A DNA stretch of 64,000 nt from Bradyrhizobium lablabi (GCF_001440475.1 NZ_LLYB01000081.1:239130-303129), one strand, 5' to 3'; shown: positions 7,222 to 16,609, counted from the stretch's first letter. Made by a program: numbers and translations. Notes: a model not told the origin generated them from the letters alone.

Positions 7222-8190
7222 ATGTTGACCCGAGTCCTTCGTGCTGCGGCCGCTCAGATGGGGCCGACGCAAAAGGCGGATACGCGCGAGCACACGCTCG
7301 AGCGGATGCTGAACCTCCTGGAGCAGGCCGCCACGCGTGGCGCGAAACTGGTGGTATTCCCTGAATTGGCGTTCACCACGTTCTTCCCGCGCTGGCTCAT
7401 CGAAGGCGAAGCGCTCGATCACTACTACGAACAGAGCATGCCGAACCCGGCGGTGCAGCCCTTGTTCGATCGCGCCAGGGTACTCGGCGTCGGCTTTTAT
7501 GTCGGTTACGCCGAACTGACCTCGGACGGTCAGCGCTTCAACTGTTCGATCCTCGTTGATGGCGCCGGCACGGTTCTCGGGCGCTACCGCAAAGTGCATT
7601 TGCCCGGCTCGGTCGAGCCGCGGTCCGACGCGCGCTACCAGCAGCTCGAAAAGCGCTATTTCGAATATGGCAATCTGGGATTTCCGGCTTTCCGGGCGGG
7701 CCCGGACTGGCATCGCGCCATCATGGGCATGATGATCTGCAACGATCGCCGCTGGCCGGAAGCCTGGCGCGTTCTTGGCTTGCAGGGCACCGAGCTCGTC
7801 TGCATCGGCTACAATTCCGCGGCTTACGATCCAAACGGCGGCGTCACGGAAGATGCAGCGCTGCGCACTTTCCACTCGACGCTGGTCACTCAGGCCAATG
7901 CCTACATGAACGCCACCTGGGCGATCTCGGTGGCGAAGGCGGGTGAGGAGGACGGCTCCGGATTGATCGGCGGCTCCTGCATCGTTGACCCGAATGGCCG
8001 GATTGTCGTGGAAGCAAAGACGCTCGCGGATGAAGTTCTCGTCGCCGATCTCGACCTCGATCTCTGCCGCCAGGGCAAGGACAAGATGTTCAATTTCGGC
8101 GCCCATCGACGGCCGGAGCAATACGCCTTGATCACCGAACGCGCGGGCGTCGTCGAGCCGGCCGCGGCGACGACGAGGGAGCTGATATGA
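7222..8190 (+). CDS. N-carbamoyl-D-amino-acid hydrolase (nitrilase superfamily), copy 1
   Basis: The protein has about 322 residues and closely follows the Agrobacterium D-carbamoylase pattern, with an extra 15 or so residues at the C-terminus. The nitrilase catalytic triad is present: Glu48 in VVFPELAFTTFFPRW, Lys124 in RYRKVHLPG and Cys173 in GMMICNDRRWPEAWR. The enzyme removes the carbamoyl group from N-carbamoyl-D-amino acids, giving a D-amino acid, CO2 and ammonia; this is the last step of hydantoin degradation. An in-frame TTG at 7213 is an alternative start, but GGAGG at 7215-7219 favours 7222 or 7225. It opens a long operon. Confidence 0.88.
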   Translation: MLTRVLRAAAAQMGPTQKADTREHTLERMLNLLEQAATRGAKLVVFPELAFTTFFPRWLIEGEALDHYYEQSMPNPAVQPLFDRARVLGVGFYVGYAELTSDGQRFNCSILVDGAGTVLGRYRKVHLPGSVEPRSDARYQQLEKRYFEYGNLGFPAFRAGPDWHRAIMGMMICNDRRWPEAWRVLGLQGTELVCIGYNSAAYDPNGGVTEDAALRTFHSTLVTQANAYMNATWAISVAKAGEEDGSGLIGGSCIVDPNGRIVVEAKTLADEVLVADLDLDLCRQGKDKMFNFGAHRRPEQYALITERAGVVEPAAATTRELI

Positions 8191-9011
8191 GACGTATCTC
8201 GATTTCTGCCGGTCTTGCCGCACTTGCCGCCATTACAACGGCGCATGCCGCCGAACTGCCCGATGCCATCAAGCAGGCGGGCGTATTGCGGCTCACGGTC
8301 AACTCGACCTACGCGCCGATGGAATATCGCGATCCCGCGACCAACCAGCTTGTCGGGCTCGACATCGATCTCGCCAACGAGCTTGCGAAGCGGCTGAATG
8401 TGAAGATCGTCTGGAGCGAAACACCGTTTGCCGAACTGATCCCGTCGTTGCAGACCAAGCGCGCGGATTTCATCATCAGCGGTATTTCCGATCGCAGCTC
8501 GCGGCGCGAGACCGCTGACTTCATCGACTATCTGACCACGGGTCCGCAGTTCTTCGTCCTGACCGAGAATGCCGCAAAGGCCGCGATCGATCTCTGCGGC
8601 AAGAAGGTCGGAACGACGCGAAGCACCAGTTTCCCGGTCGAGATCGAGAAGTGGAGCAAGCAGAACTGTGAGGCGAGCGGAAAACCCGCCATACAATATG
8701 TCCCGGGCGAAAACAGCATCGATGTCCGCAACCAGCTCAAGCAGGGCCGCATCGATGCCGCGGTGCAGGGCAGCGAGACACTGCCATACGCCCAGCAACA
8801 GGAAGTCGGAAAATACCGCGTCGTAGGCGAGCCTTTCGCTGTCGGCTATCAGGGCATCATGTTCCGGAAGGACGATGCGGCGCTGCGCGAGGTGGTGACA
8901 GAACATCTTGCCGCGATGATCGCTGATGGCTCCTACAAGAGCATTCTCGACAAATACGGGCTCGGCACGCATGCGGTGGCCCAGCCCTTGATGAACGCGG
9001 CCACGCAATGA
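8187..9011 (+). CDS. Periplasmic substrate-binding protein, family 3, copy A
   Basis: The 274-residue protein has a Sec signal (MRRISISAGLAALAAITTAHA) and a mature family 3 fold starting ELPDAIKQAGVLRLTVNSTY. Its GIDVA-equivalent is LVGLDIDLANELAKRL, as in polar amino acid binders. It overlaps the carbamoylase gene by 4 nt (ATGA), so translation is coupled. It resembles the second binding protein at 10644 along its whole length, and both contain a cysteine pair (LCGKKVG and QNCEAS here) that may form a disulfide. It probably binds a carbamoyl or D-amino acid, by context. Confidence 0.9.
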   Translation: MRRISISAGLAALAAITTAHAAELPDAIKQAGVLRLTVNSTYAPMEYRDPATNQLVGLDIDLANELAKRLNVKIVWSETPFAELIPSLQTKRADFIISGISDRSSRRETADFIDYLTTGPQFFVLTENAAKAAIDLCGKKVGTTRSTSFPVEIEKWSKQNCEASGKPAIQYVPGENSIDVRNQLKQGRIDAAVQGSETLPYAQQQEVGKYRVVGEPFAVGYQGIMFRKDDAALREVVTEHLAAMIADGSYKSILDKYGLGTHAVAQPLMNAATQ

Positions 9012-9865
9012 GCAACGCAGCCACGCTTGCTGGAGGCTTCCCCGATCTTTCGAAGCTGCCCGTCGCGCGCCAGGCGCACTGGATGCGCTGGTTCACCGCG
9101 GCTGCCATTGTCGCGGTGCTTCTGGCGATCGGCCGAGCGTTCGCCAACGGCCAGATCGAATGGTCCTATGTCAGCCGCTTCCTGACGGCGCCGGTGATCC
9201 TGCAGGGAATCGTCAACACGATGGTGATGGCGGTGCTCGCGATGGCGCTCGGCATCTTTCTCGGTATCGTCGTCGCGATCATGAGGCTCTCGCCCAATCC
9301 GGTGCTGAAGTCGGTCGCTCTCGGCTATACCTGGTTGTTCCGGGGCACGCCGCTGATCCTGCAACTGCTCCTGTGGTTCAACATCGCTCTGGTGTTTCCG
9401 ACCATCGGCATTCCGGGCCTGTGGTCGGCGCGGGCGGTCGATATCATGACGCCGTTTCTCTCCGCGTTGCTCGGCCTCGGCATCAATCAGGGCGCCTACA
9501 CATCCGAAGTGATGCGGGCGGGCATGCTGTCGGTCGACGCCGGACAATATGAGGCCGCGAAGGCGATCGGCATGGGGCGGCTGCGCGCGCTGCGCCGGAT
9601 CATCCTGCCGCAGGCGATGCGGGTGGTGATCCCTCCGCTCGGCAACGAGTTCATCGGCATGGTGAAAGCCACCTCGCTCGCCAGCGTCATCCAGTATCCG
9701 GAGCTGCTGCACAGTGCCGAGAACATCTACTACGCCAATTCGCGCGTGATCGAGCTCCTGATCGTCGCCGGCCTCTGGTATCTGCTCGTCGTATCGATCC
9801 TGACGCCCTTGCAGATGCTGCTCGAACGGCGCTTCGCGCGCGGCTTTTCGCAGACGGCACGATGA
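9008..9865 (+). CDS. Amino acid ABC transporter permease
   Basis: The 285-residue membrane protein overlaps both neighbours by 4 nt. An N-terminal cytoplasmic stretch of about 35 residues precedes the first helix. The family signature [19 protein letters not shown] lies near residue 115. The EAA loop [20 protein letters not shown] lies near residue 180 and the conserved [15 protein letters not shown] follows. It is longer than the 220-residue permeases of the first operon and stands alone, so it probably works as a homodimer. Confidence 0.92.
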   Translation: MSNAATLAGGFPDLSKLPVARQAHWMRWFTAAAIVAVLLAIGRAFANGQIEWSYVSRFLTAPVILQGIVNTMVMAVLAMALGIFLGIVVAIMRLSPNPVLKSVALGYTWLFRGTPLILQLLLWFNIALVFPTIGIPGLWSARAVDIMTPFLSALLGLGINQGAYTSEVMRAGMLSVDAGQYEAAKAIGMGRLRALRRIILPQAMRVVIPPLGNEFIGMVKATSLASVIQYPELLHSAENIYYANSRVIELLIVAGLWYLLVVSILTPLQMLLERRFARGFSQTAR

Positions 9866-10626
9866 CCCAGCCCCTCGTCGCAATTCGTTCCGTCAGCAAG
9901 ACGTTCGGAGAGTTCGAAGCTCTCAAGCAGGTCTCGCTGGATGTATCGGCGGGGGAGGTGCTGTGCCTGATCGGCGCGTCGGGATCGGGCAAGACGACGC
10001 TGCTGCGTTGCATCAATCAGCTCACGCCGGTCGATAGCGGCGGCATCTGGCTGGATGGCGAACTGCTGGGCCTGCGCGAAGAGGGCGGACGGTTGCACCG
10101 GCTGACGGAACGCCAGATCGCGCGGCAACGGTTGAAGACCGGCATGGTGTTTCAGCGCTTCAACCTGTTTCCGCACAAGACGGCGCTCGAAAACATCACC
10201 GAAGGCCCGGTGCAGGTGCAAGGCCGCGACCGGCAGGAAGCGCGAAGCGAGGCCATGGAGCTGCTCGCGCGCGTCGGGCTGACGGCGAAAGCCGATGCCT
10301 ATCCCTCGCAGCTCTCGGGCGGGCAGCAGCAGCGGGTGGCGATCGCCCGCGCGCTGGCCATGAAGCCGATGCTGATGCTGTTCGACGAACCGACGAGCGC
10401 GCTCGATCCCGAGCTGGTTGGCGAGGTGCTCTCGGTCATGAAGGAGCTGGCCCGGAGCGGAATGACGATGTTGGTGGTGACGCATGAACTCGGCTTCGCG
10501 CGCGAGGTCGCGGACAGGGTCGTCTACATGGACCACGGCGCCATCGTGGAGTCTGGATCTTCGAGGGACGTCCTCGGCGCGCCCCGCGAGGCGCGCACGC
10601 AGGCTTTTCTCTCCGCAGTGATTTGA
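9862..10626 (+). CDS. Amino acid ABC transporter ATP-binding protein
   Basis: The 254-residue ATPase has Walker [11 protein letters not shown]-loop [13 protein letters not shown], signature LSGGQQQR, Walker [15 protein letters not shown] and H-loop VVTHELGFA. This is the canonical GlnQ/HisP set. It overlaps the permease by 4 nt and drives that permease. Two binding-protein genes, one on each side of the permease-ATPase pair, could both dock onto this single transporter. Confidence 0.94.
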   Translation: MTQPLVAIRSVSKTFGEFEALKQVSLDVSAGEVLCLIGASGSGKTTLLRCINQLTPVDSGGIWLDGELLGLREEGGRLHRLTERQIARQRLKTGMVFQRFNLFPHKTALENITEGPVQVQGRDRQEARSEAMELLARVGLTAKADAYPSQLSGGQQQRVAIARALAMKPMLMLFDEPTSALDPELVGEVLSVMKELARSGMTMLVVTHELGFAREVADRVVYMDHGAIVESGSSRDVLGAPREARTQAFLSAVI

Positions 10627-10643
10627 ATGAGGACGCTTCGATC

Positions 10644-11453
10644 ATGAAACGGCTCTTTGCCATCGCGTTGATTTGCACCGCCACGTCGGCCATGGCGGTC
10701 GAACTGCCTCCGGAGATAGCGAAACAAGGCAGCCTCCGGGTCGCTATCGTGCCAAACTATCCACCGTTGGAATTCAAGGATCCGGCCACCAACACCCTGA
10801 CCGGCTTCGACGTCGAGCTCGGAGAGGTGCTTGGGCGAAAGCTCGGCATCAAGATCGCCTGGCAGGAAACCAGTTTCGACCAGATGATGCCCGCCATCAC
10901 CAGCGGGCGAGTGGACGCAATCCTGTCCGGTATGACGGACCTTGCAAGCCGGCAGGACAGCGCGACTTTCGTCGACTACCTTCGCAACGGGCCGCGCTTC
11001 TTCGTCCAGCAATCGCGCGCTTCGGAGTTCAAGGACACGACAGCGTTTTGCGGGAAAAGGGTCGGCGCCAGCCGCCGCACGTCCTTCCCGAAGCTGATCG
11101 CCGCCTGGAGCGACACGCATTGCGGCGGCAACCCGGTTAACTTCGTCGGCACCGAAGGTTCGGCCGATGCTCGCACTCAACTCAAGCAGGGACGGATCGA
11201 TGCTGCCGTCCAGGGCGGCGAGACGCTTCCCTACATGATGGACCTCGAGCCGGGCGCCTATGTTCCGATCGGCGATGTTTTCGCCGTCCAGTTCACCGGG
11301 CTTGCCCTGGGCGTCAAGGAGAAGGTGCTTCAGCAAGCGGTCGTGGAAGCCCTCGATGCCCTGATTGCGGACGGCTCTTACCGTGCCCTGCTGACGAAAT
11401 GGAAATTGACCGACTACGGCGTGGAGAAGGCAACGATCAATGCTGGACAGTAA
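10644..11453 (+). CDS. Periplasmic substrate-binding protein, family 3, copy B
   Basis: The ATG at 10644 gives a good Sec signal (MKRLFAIALICTATSAMA) and a 269-residue product; a TTG at 10623 would add seven residues and spoil the signal. The mature part begins ELPPEIAKQGSLRVAIVPNY. It is a clear paralogue of the protein at 8187: shared LKQGRIDAAVQG, NGPRFFV against TGPQFFV, and a matching cysteine pair (FCGKRVG, THCGGN). The presence of two diverged binders around one permease suggests a broadened substrate range. Confidence 0.9.
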   Translation: MKRLFAIALICTATSAMAVELPPEIAKQGSLRVAIVPNYPPLEFKDPATNTLTGFDVELGEVLGRKLGIKIAWQETSFDQMMPAITSGRVDAILSGMTDLASRQDSATFVDYLRNGPRFFVQQSRASEFKDTTAFCGKRVGASRRTSFPKLIAAWSDTHCGGNPVNFVGTEGSADARTQLKQGRIDAAVQGGETLPYMMDLEPGAYVPIGDVFAVQFTGLALGVKEKVLQQAVVEALDALIADGSYRALLTKWKLTDYGVEKATINAGQ

Positions 11454-12348
11454 AGCACTCGCGAGCATTCCGCTCATCCCCGCGAATACGGCTCCGCCGG
11501 CTCCGGACTATCCGTGGCCCAAGCCTTATACTTCCGCAATGTTTCTCTCGTTTGACGTCGACGCGGAGAGTGCCTGGACCAGCAAGGACGCGCTGCATTC
11601 CCAGCGCCTCATCACGATGAGTTATGGCGGCTACGAGGCGCGCGTCGGTACACCAAAACTTCTGGAGCTGCTCGATCAGCTGGACCTGAAGGCAACGTTC
11701 TTCGTCACCGGCTGGTCGGTGGACGCGCATCCGTCGATGGCCGAGGCGATCCTCAAGGCAGGCCATGAAATCGGCCATCACGGCTATCACCATCTGCTGC
11801 CGGATCCCGGCGATCCCTGGATCGAGGAGGAGCTGGAGCGGGGTTTCGAGGCGCTGAAGCGCCGGCTCGGCGTCAAGCCGATCGGCTATCGGGCGCCTTA
11901 CGGCGAGTTTACCGAAGAGTTGCGCGCGGCGCTGGTGCGCCACGGCATCGTCTACACCTCGTCATTCCGGGACGACGTGCGGCCTTATCGCCATCTCCTT
12001 GCCGACGGCAGGCCTGGCACGATCGAGCTTCCGGTGACGGCAAGTTACGACGACTGGATGCATGGATTGTCGGCCCGCTTCAGCCCGCGGTCGATCTTTC
12101 CGAAGGAGCATGTGCTCTCGATCTGGAAGGACGAGCTCGACGAGGTCAGGGATTGGGGTGCGATGGTGACGACGGTGCTGCATCCGCAGTGCAGCGGCCG
12201 TCCCATGCGGCTTCGCCTGCTGCGGGAGTTTCTTACCTATGCCAAGTCCTGCTCCGATTTGTGGATCACGACGGGAGAGGCGATCGCGGCGAATTTCCAG
12301 TCTCACGAGACGGCCGCCGCGAGCCGCGCCGATCAGGCGTCACGATAA
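11440..12348 (+). CDS. Polysaccharide deacetylase (NodB-fold) family hydrolase, possible cyclic imide/ureide hydrolase
   Basis: The 302-residue product has the NodB metal motifs. Motif 1 is FLSFDVDAESAW near residue 35, motif 2 is GHEIGHHGYHH near residue 110, and motif 3 is GYRAPYGEF near residue 150. There is no signal peptide, so it acts in the cytoplasm and is unlikely to deacetylate cell-wall polymer. Cytoplasmic members of this fold include the PuuE allantoinase and some imide hydrolases. Set between a carbamoylase and amidohydrolases, an amide-ring hydrolase is a reasonable guess. The start overlaps the upstream gene by 14 nt and has a GGAG site 14 nt upstream. Confidence 0.8.
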   Translation: MLDSKALASIPLIPANTAPPAPDYPWPKPYTSAMFLSFDVDAESAWTSKDALHSQRLITMSYGGYEARVGTPKLLELLDQLDLKATFFVTGWSVDAHPSMAEAILKAGHEIGHHGYHHLLPDPGDPWIEEELERGFEALKRRLGVKPIGYRAPYGEFTEELRAALVRHGIVYTSSFRDDVRPYRHLLADGRPGTIELPVTASYDDWMHGLSARFSPRSIFPKEHVLSIWKDELDEVRDWGAMVTTVLHPQCSGRPMRLRLLREFLTYAKSCSDLWITTGEAIAANFQSHETAAASRADQASR

Positions 12349-12359
12349 GGAAACGTTTC

Positions 12360-13943
12360 ATGCCGATTTCCCGCCGATCATTGTTGCGTGCCGCAGCGGT
12401 CGCGCCCGTATTGGCATTGCCGGCAGCCCTGCGCGCCCAATCGCAGACGACGCTGCGTTTCGTTCCCGTGATCGACCTGGCCTTCGTGGATCCGATCTAT
12501 GCCACCGCACAAGTCACGCGAAACCACGGCTTCATGGTCTACGATACGCTCTACGGCATGAATTCGGCGCTCGAGGTCTCGCCTCAGATGCTGTCCGGTC
12601 ATGTCATTTCCCAGGATCAGCGGCAGTGGGATCTCACACTCCGCGATGGCCTGTTCTGGCATGATGGCGAACGCGTGCTGGCGCGCGATTGCGTCGCCAG
12701 CATCCGCCGCTGGGCGGTTCGCGACGGGTTTGGGGCCGAGCTGATCGCTGCCACCGACGAGTTGTCGGCGCCCGATGATCGGACCATCCGGTTTCGGCTG
12801 AAGCGTCCGTTCCCGTTGCTGCCCCAGGCCCTTGGCAAGGCTGCCGTCCATGCGCCGTTCATGATGCCCGAGCGACTGGCGAGCCAGGATGCTTTCAAGC
12901 CGATCACCGAAGTTATCGGCAGCGGTCCCTTCCGCTTTGTCGCAAACGAACGTACGCAGGGCGTGCAAAACGTCTATGCACGATTTGAACGCTATCAGCC
13001 CCGTCAGGACGGCAAGCCGGACTGGACCGCCGGCCCGAAGATCGTACACTATGACCGCGTGATCTGGACCACGATGCTAGACGCCGGGACGGCCGCCGCC
13101 GCGCTGCAGACCGGTGAGCAGGATTGGCAGGAGACGACGCCGCATGATCTGCTGCCGGTGCTCAAAGCCACAGGCGACATCACGACCCGGGTTCTCGATC
13201 CGCGCGGCTACACCTGCATGCTTCGCGTCAACCATCTGCAGCCGCCGTTTGACAATCCCGCCATTCGCCGGGCGCTGCTCGGGGCGATCAACCAGGCCGA
13301 CTTCATGACGGCGGTCGCGGGCAATGATCCGGCCTATCAGTTCTCGCCGATCGGCTTTTTCGCGCCTGATACGCCGATGGCGAGCGATGTCGGCCTCGAT
13401 GTCTTTCGCGGGCCGCGCGACACCGCGAAAGTCAAGGCCGAGTTGAAAGCTGCGGGCTATAATGGCGAGAAGGTCGTTCTGCTCGTTCCTACCAACTCCG
13501 CCGCCCAAAAGCCGCTCGGCAACGTGGCTGCCGACATGCTGCGGAAAGTCGGCATGAACGTCGAATTCACGGCATTGGACTTCGCAGTCGTGCTGCAACG
13601 GCAGCAGAAGAAGGATCCGATCGGCCAGGGCGGCTGGAATGCCGCGGTCGGCAACTGGCAGGGGATCGATTGGCTCAATCCGGCCGCCAACACCAATTTG
13701 CGCGGCGAGGGCAACGCGGCGGGCTGGTACACGAGCGAGAAAATGGGGGCGCTGCGAAGCCAGTGGCTGGCAGCTACCACGCTCGCGGAGCAGCAGCGGA
13801 TCTGTCGCGACGTCCAGGCGCTGGCATTCGAGGAAATTCCGTACTTTCCGATCGGCCAATACAAGCAGCCGACCGCCTATCGCAAGAGTATCACCGGTAT
13901 CCTCGACGGCACGGCCATCTTCTGGAATGTGCGGCCCGCATGA
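12360..13943 (+). CDS. Oligopeptide-type ABC substrate-binding protein (SBP family 5), orphan copy, Tat signal
   Basis: The start at 12360 gives 527 residues beginning MPISRRSLLRAAAV, a twin-arginine signal ending near ALRAQ. The long upstream extension of the open frame overlaps the deacetylase gene and is not real. The mature part has the DppA/OppA fold: TLRFVPVIDLAFVDPIYAT, then LTLRDGLFWHDGE near residue 105. It resembles the family 5 protein at 16729 throughout (MVYDTLYG, VLARDCVASIRRW, ITEVIGSGPF). No permease belongs to it directly, so it may feed the importer at 18351-22236. Confidence 0.88.
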   Translation: MPISRRSLLRAAAVAPVLALPAALRAQSQTTLRFVPVIDLAFVDPIYATAQVTRNHGFMVYDTLYGMNSALEVSPQMLSGHVISQDQRQWDLTLRDGLFWHDGERVLARDCVASIRRWAVRDGFGAELIAATDELSAPDDRTIRFRLKRPFPLLPQALGKAAVHAPFMMPERLASQDAFKPITEVIGSGPFRFVANERTQGVQNVYARFERYQPRQDGKPDWTAGPKIVHYDRVIWTTMLDAGTAAAALQTGEQDWQETTPHDLLPVLKATGDITTRVLDPRGYTCMLRVNHLQPPFDNPAIRRALLGAINQADFMTAVAGNDPAYQFSPIGFFAPDTPMASDVGLDVFRGPRDTAKVKAELKAAGYNGEKVVLLVPTNSAAQKPLGNVAADMLRKVGMNVEFTALDFAVVLQRQQKKDPIGQGGWNAAVGNWQGIDWLNPAANTNLRGEGNAAGWYTSEKMGALRSQWLAATTLAEQQRICRDVQALAFEEIPYFPIGQYKQPTAYRKSITGILDGTAIFWNVRPA

Positions 13944-15313
13944 GTACAACAGCGATTTTCGGCAGCTATGTGTTGTCACGGCGCGATGGCGCGCAGGAGG
14001 TGCTACGCGATCATTGGGTGGTGCTTGAGGGCAAGAAAATAGCCGCGGTCACGCGTGACAGGCCTGCCGCCAGCGAGGTGTTCGACAGGCCGGGCCGCTT
14101 TGTGCTGCCCGGCCTGATCAACATGCACAACCACTGCTTCAGCGAAGCCGTCGCCCGGACCCATACGGAAGACGGTAACGGCCGCCGGAACAACCAGAGC
14201 ATCGTCTATACGGTGCTGCTGCCTTTGACCAAGCGCGGCGCCGACATGCTGTCACCGGCGGAACGGCTTGCGATCGCTCGGCTCGGCATACTTCAGTTGC
14301 TGAAGGGCGGCGCCACCACGGTGATGGAGCCGTTTCGCAACACCATCCCGGAGATGTTCGACGCTGCGGAGGAGATGGGCATCCGCTTCTATGGCGCTCC
14401 TTATCTGTTCTCCACCTCGGATGCCAAGGCCGGCCCGGACGGCGTGGTGCGCTATGCCGGCGACGACGGCCAGGCCGACATGAACACCTGGAATGCACTG
14501 TATCAACGTTGGAGCGGACGCGGCGATGGGCGGATCGGCCTTGCGATGAGCCCGCACGCGACCGACACCTGTGGCCCGGATCTCTTGAAGGCGTGTGCGG
14601 CCCGCGCGCGCGAACTCGATGTTCCCATCACGACCCATGTCGCCCAGAGCGCGGCCGAGGTGGCAACGATCGGCAGCCGCTATGGTGGCCGCACGCCGGC
14701 CGAATATCTCGACTGGCTGGGCCTGCTCGCACCGGACCTTCTGGCCGCGCACTGTATTGCAAGCTCCGACAGCGATTTGAAGCTGATGGCGGCGCGAGGT
14801 GCGACGGTGCTGAACTGTCCGCGCGTATTTGCGCGCTCGGGTGTCACAGCCGCCTTCAGCCGGTTTGCGGCGCACGGCGTCAGGACCGTGGTCGCAACCG
14901 ACGGCTACAACATGGATCTGCTCGGCGAACTGAATGCTGCGTCGATGATCTCGAAGATCGCATCCGCCCGGGCGGAAGTTGCAAGCGCGCCGGAACTGAT
15001 CGAGTCGGTCACCGCCACCACGGCTTCATTACTCAAGCGGCCGGACCTCGGGGTGATTGTCCCGGGGGCAACCGCCGACCTTACCGTCGTCGACCTGACC
15101 CATCCGCACCTGCAACCGTTGTTCGATCCGAGGCGCGGCCTGGTCGCGCTCGCGAACCGCGCCAATGTCGATCAGGTCGTCGTCGATGGACGCGTGCTGA
15201 TCGATGCCGGCCAGTATGTCCATCGCGATGAGACCGCCATCACTTCAGCAGCAACAGCGGCAATCGGCAAGATCTGGGATTTGCCGGAAGCCCAGGCAGC
15301 CTTCAATGGCTGA
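13940..15313 (+). CDS. Amidohydrolase of the chlorohydrolase/aminohydrolase group (TrzA/AtzB/guanine deaminase-like)
   Basis: Counted from the ATG at 13940 (ATGA overlap with the previous gene) the protein has 457 residues; the longer frame from 13670 is spurious. The metal ligands of the cog0402 group are all visible: HxH in LINMHNHCFSE near residue 65, His in ITTHVAQS near residue 235, His in LLAAHCIASSDSD near residue 270, and Asp in VVATDGYNMD near residue 320. Such enzymes remove an amino or other leaving group from N-heterocycles or amidines. No signal peptide. Its place in the hydantoin-type operon suggests a deaminase of a related ring compound. Confidence 0.88.
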   Translation: MSTTAIFGSYVLSRRDGAQEVLRDHWVVLEGKKIAAVTRDRPAASEVFDRPGRFVLPGLINMHNHCFSEAVARTHTEDGNGRRNNQSIVYTVLLPLTKRGADMLSPAERLAIARLGILQLLKGGATTVMEPFRNTIPEMFDAAEEMGIRFYGAPYLFSTSDAKAGPDGVVRYAGDDGQADMNTWNALYQRWSGRGDGRIGLAMSPHATDTCGPDLLKACAARARELDVPITTHVAQSAAEVATIGSRYGGRTPAEYLDWLGLLAPDLLAAHCIASSDSDLKLMAARGATVLNCPRVFARSGVTAAFSRFAAHGVRTVVATDGYNMDLLGELNAASMISKIASARAEVASAPELIESVTATTASLLKRPDLGVIVPGATADLTVVDLTHPHLQPLFDPRRGLVALANRANVDQVVVDGRVLIDAGQYVHRDETAITSAATAAIGKIWDLPEAQAAFNG

Positions 15314-15349
15314 AGACTCGCTCGTGTGCCCGTATCTGTACGCTAGGAG

Positions 15350-16525
15350 ATGACATTGCCGTTCGATCTGGTTCTCCGAGGCGGACGGGTGATCGACCCT
15401 TCGCAGAAGCTCGACGCCGTGACGGATGTCGCCTTCGCCGGCGGCAAGGTAGCCATGATCGGGAAGGAGCTGAAGGTCGATGCCGGAACCGACGTGCGGG
15501 ACGTGTCGGGCTACATCGTCACGCCGGGTCTTATCGATTTGCACACCCACGTCTATTGGGGCGGCACCTCGCTCGGCATCGATGCCGAAGAATTCTGCCG
15601 CACCTCCGGCGTCACCACGGCGGTCGACACCGGCAGCGCCGGCCCCGGTAACTTCGTCGGCTTCCGCAAGCATGTGATCGAGCCGAGCCAGGTCCGCATT
15701 CTCGCCTATCTGCATGTCTCGCATGCCGGCATCTACGGCTTCTCGCACCGCGTCATGGTCGGCGAGAGCGAGGAGATGCGGCTGATGAACCCGATCGATG
15801 CCGTCGCGGTGGCTGAGGCCAACCGCGACCTCATCGTCGGCATCAAGGTGCGGGTGGGGCTCCACGCCTCGGGCACCTCGGGGATCGCGCCGCTTGATAT
15901 CGCGCTCGAGGTCGCCGGGCAGGTCGGCATGCCGCTGATGGCGCATATCGATCACCCGCCGCCGAGCTACGAGGAGGTGGTCGCGCGGCTGCGCCCCGGC
16001 GACGTTCTCACCCATGCGTTCCGGCCGTTTCCCAACACGGCGACGACCGCCCAGGGCACGGTGAAAAAGGTGGTGCTGGACGCGCGCGAACGCGGCGTGC
16101 TGTTCGATATCGGCCACGGCAAGGGCTCGTTTGCTTTCAGGACCGCGCGGGCGATGCTCGCCAATGGATTCTATCCGGACACCATCTCCTCCGACGTCCA
16201 TGCCCTCTGCATCGACGGCCCGGCCTTCGATCAGGTGACGACCATGTCCAAGTTCCTGTGTATGGGCATGCCGCTGCCCGACGTGATCGCGGCTTCGACG
16301 GTCAACGCGGCGATGGCGCTGCGGCGTCCCGAACTCGGCAGTCTCAAGCCGGGCAGCGTTGGCGACGCCAGCCTGATCTCGATCGCGCAAGGCCAGCACG
16401 ACTACGTCGATGCCGTCGGCGAGCACCTGATCGGCGACCGCAAGATTGTGTCCGAAGGCGTCGTGATTGGCGGCCGTTGGTGGCACCCGAAACCATCGTC
16501 GAAATTCAAGCAGATCGTGGGCTAA
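15350..16525 (+). CDS. Amidohydrolase/deacetylase family metallohydrolase (Atu3266-like), copy 1
   Basis: The 391-residue cytoplasmic enzyme has HTH in GLIDLHTHVYWGG near residue 63, the candidate carboxylated lysine in LIVGIKVRVG near residue 165, further histidines in MAHIDHPPP and VLTHAFRPF, and the active-site Asp in TISSDVHALC. This matches the dihydroorotase-like deacetylase subgroup acting on N-acyl or O-acyl amino and hydroxy acids. AGGAG ends directly before the ATG at 15350, so a TTG six bases on (15356) may be the true start. It is the last gene of the carbamoylase operon. Confidence 0.87.
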   Translation: MTLPFDLVLRGGRVIDPSQKLDAVTDVAFAGGKVAMIGKELKVDAGTDVRDVSGYIVTPGLIDLHTHVYWGGTSLGIDAEEFCRTSGVTTAVDTGSAGPGNFVGFRKHVIEPSQVRILAYLHVSHAGIYGFSHRVMVGESEEMRLMNPIDAVAVAEANRDLIVGIKVRVGLHASGTSGIAPLDIALEVAGQVGMPLMAHIDHPPPSYEEVVARLRPGDVLTHAFRPFPNTATTAQGTVKKVVLDARERGVLFDIGHGKGSFAFRTARAMLANGFYPDTISSDVHALCIDGPAFDQVTTMSKFLCMGMPLPDVIAASTVNAAMALRRPELGSLKPGSVGDASLISIAQGQHDYVDAVGEHLIGDRKIVSEGVVIGGRWWHPKPSSKFKQIVG

Positions 16526-16593
16526 CCCGATGTCATTGCTCAACAATGTTCCCTCGTTCGTAGCCGACGATCTCGGCGCAGCGAGCAGGGCGC

Positions 16594-16609
16594 TGGCATA
16601 CCGCTTGCA
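16594..16609 (+). promoter_or_regulatory. Sigma-54 (-24/-12) promoter, upstream of the first Opp-type operon
   Basis: TGGCATACCGCTTGCA fits the consensus TGGCACG-N4-TTGCW at ten of twelve defined positions, with the GG and GC dinucleotides at exact spacing. It lies in a 203-nt gap, 120 nt before the binding-protein start. A leader of about 110 nt would follow. No enhancer site was identified. Confidence 0.65.

Noticed and set aside
12153..12359. Long N-terminal extension of the binding protein at 12360
   Set aside because: It overlaps the hydrolase gene in another frame and would hide a good Tat signal.
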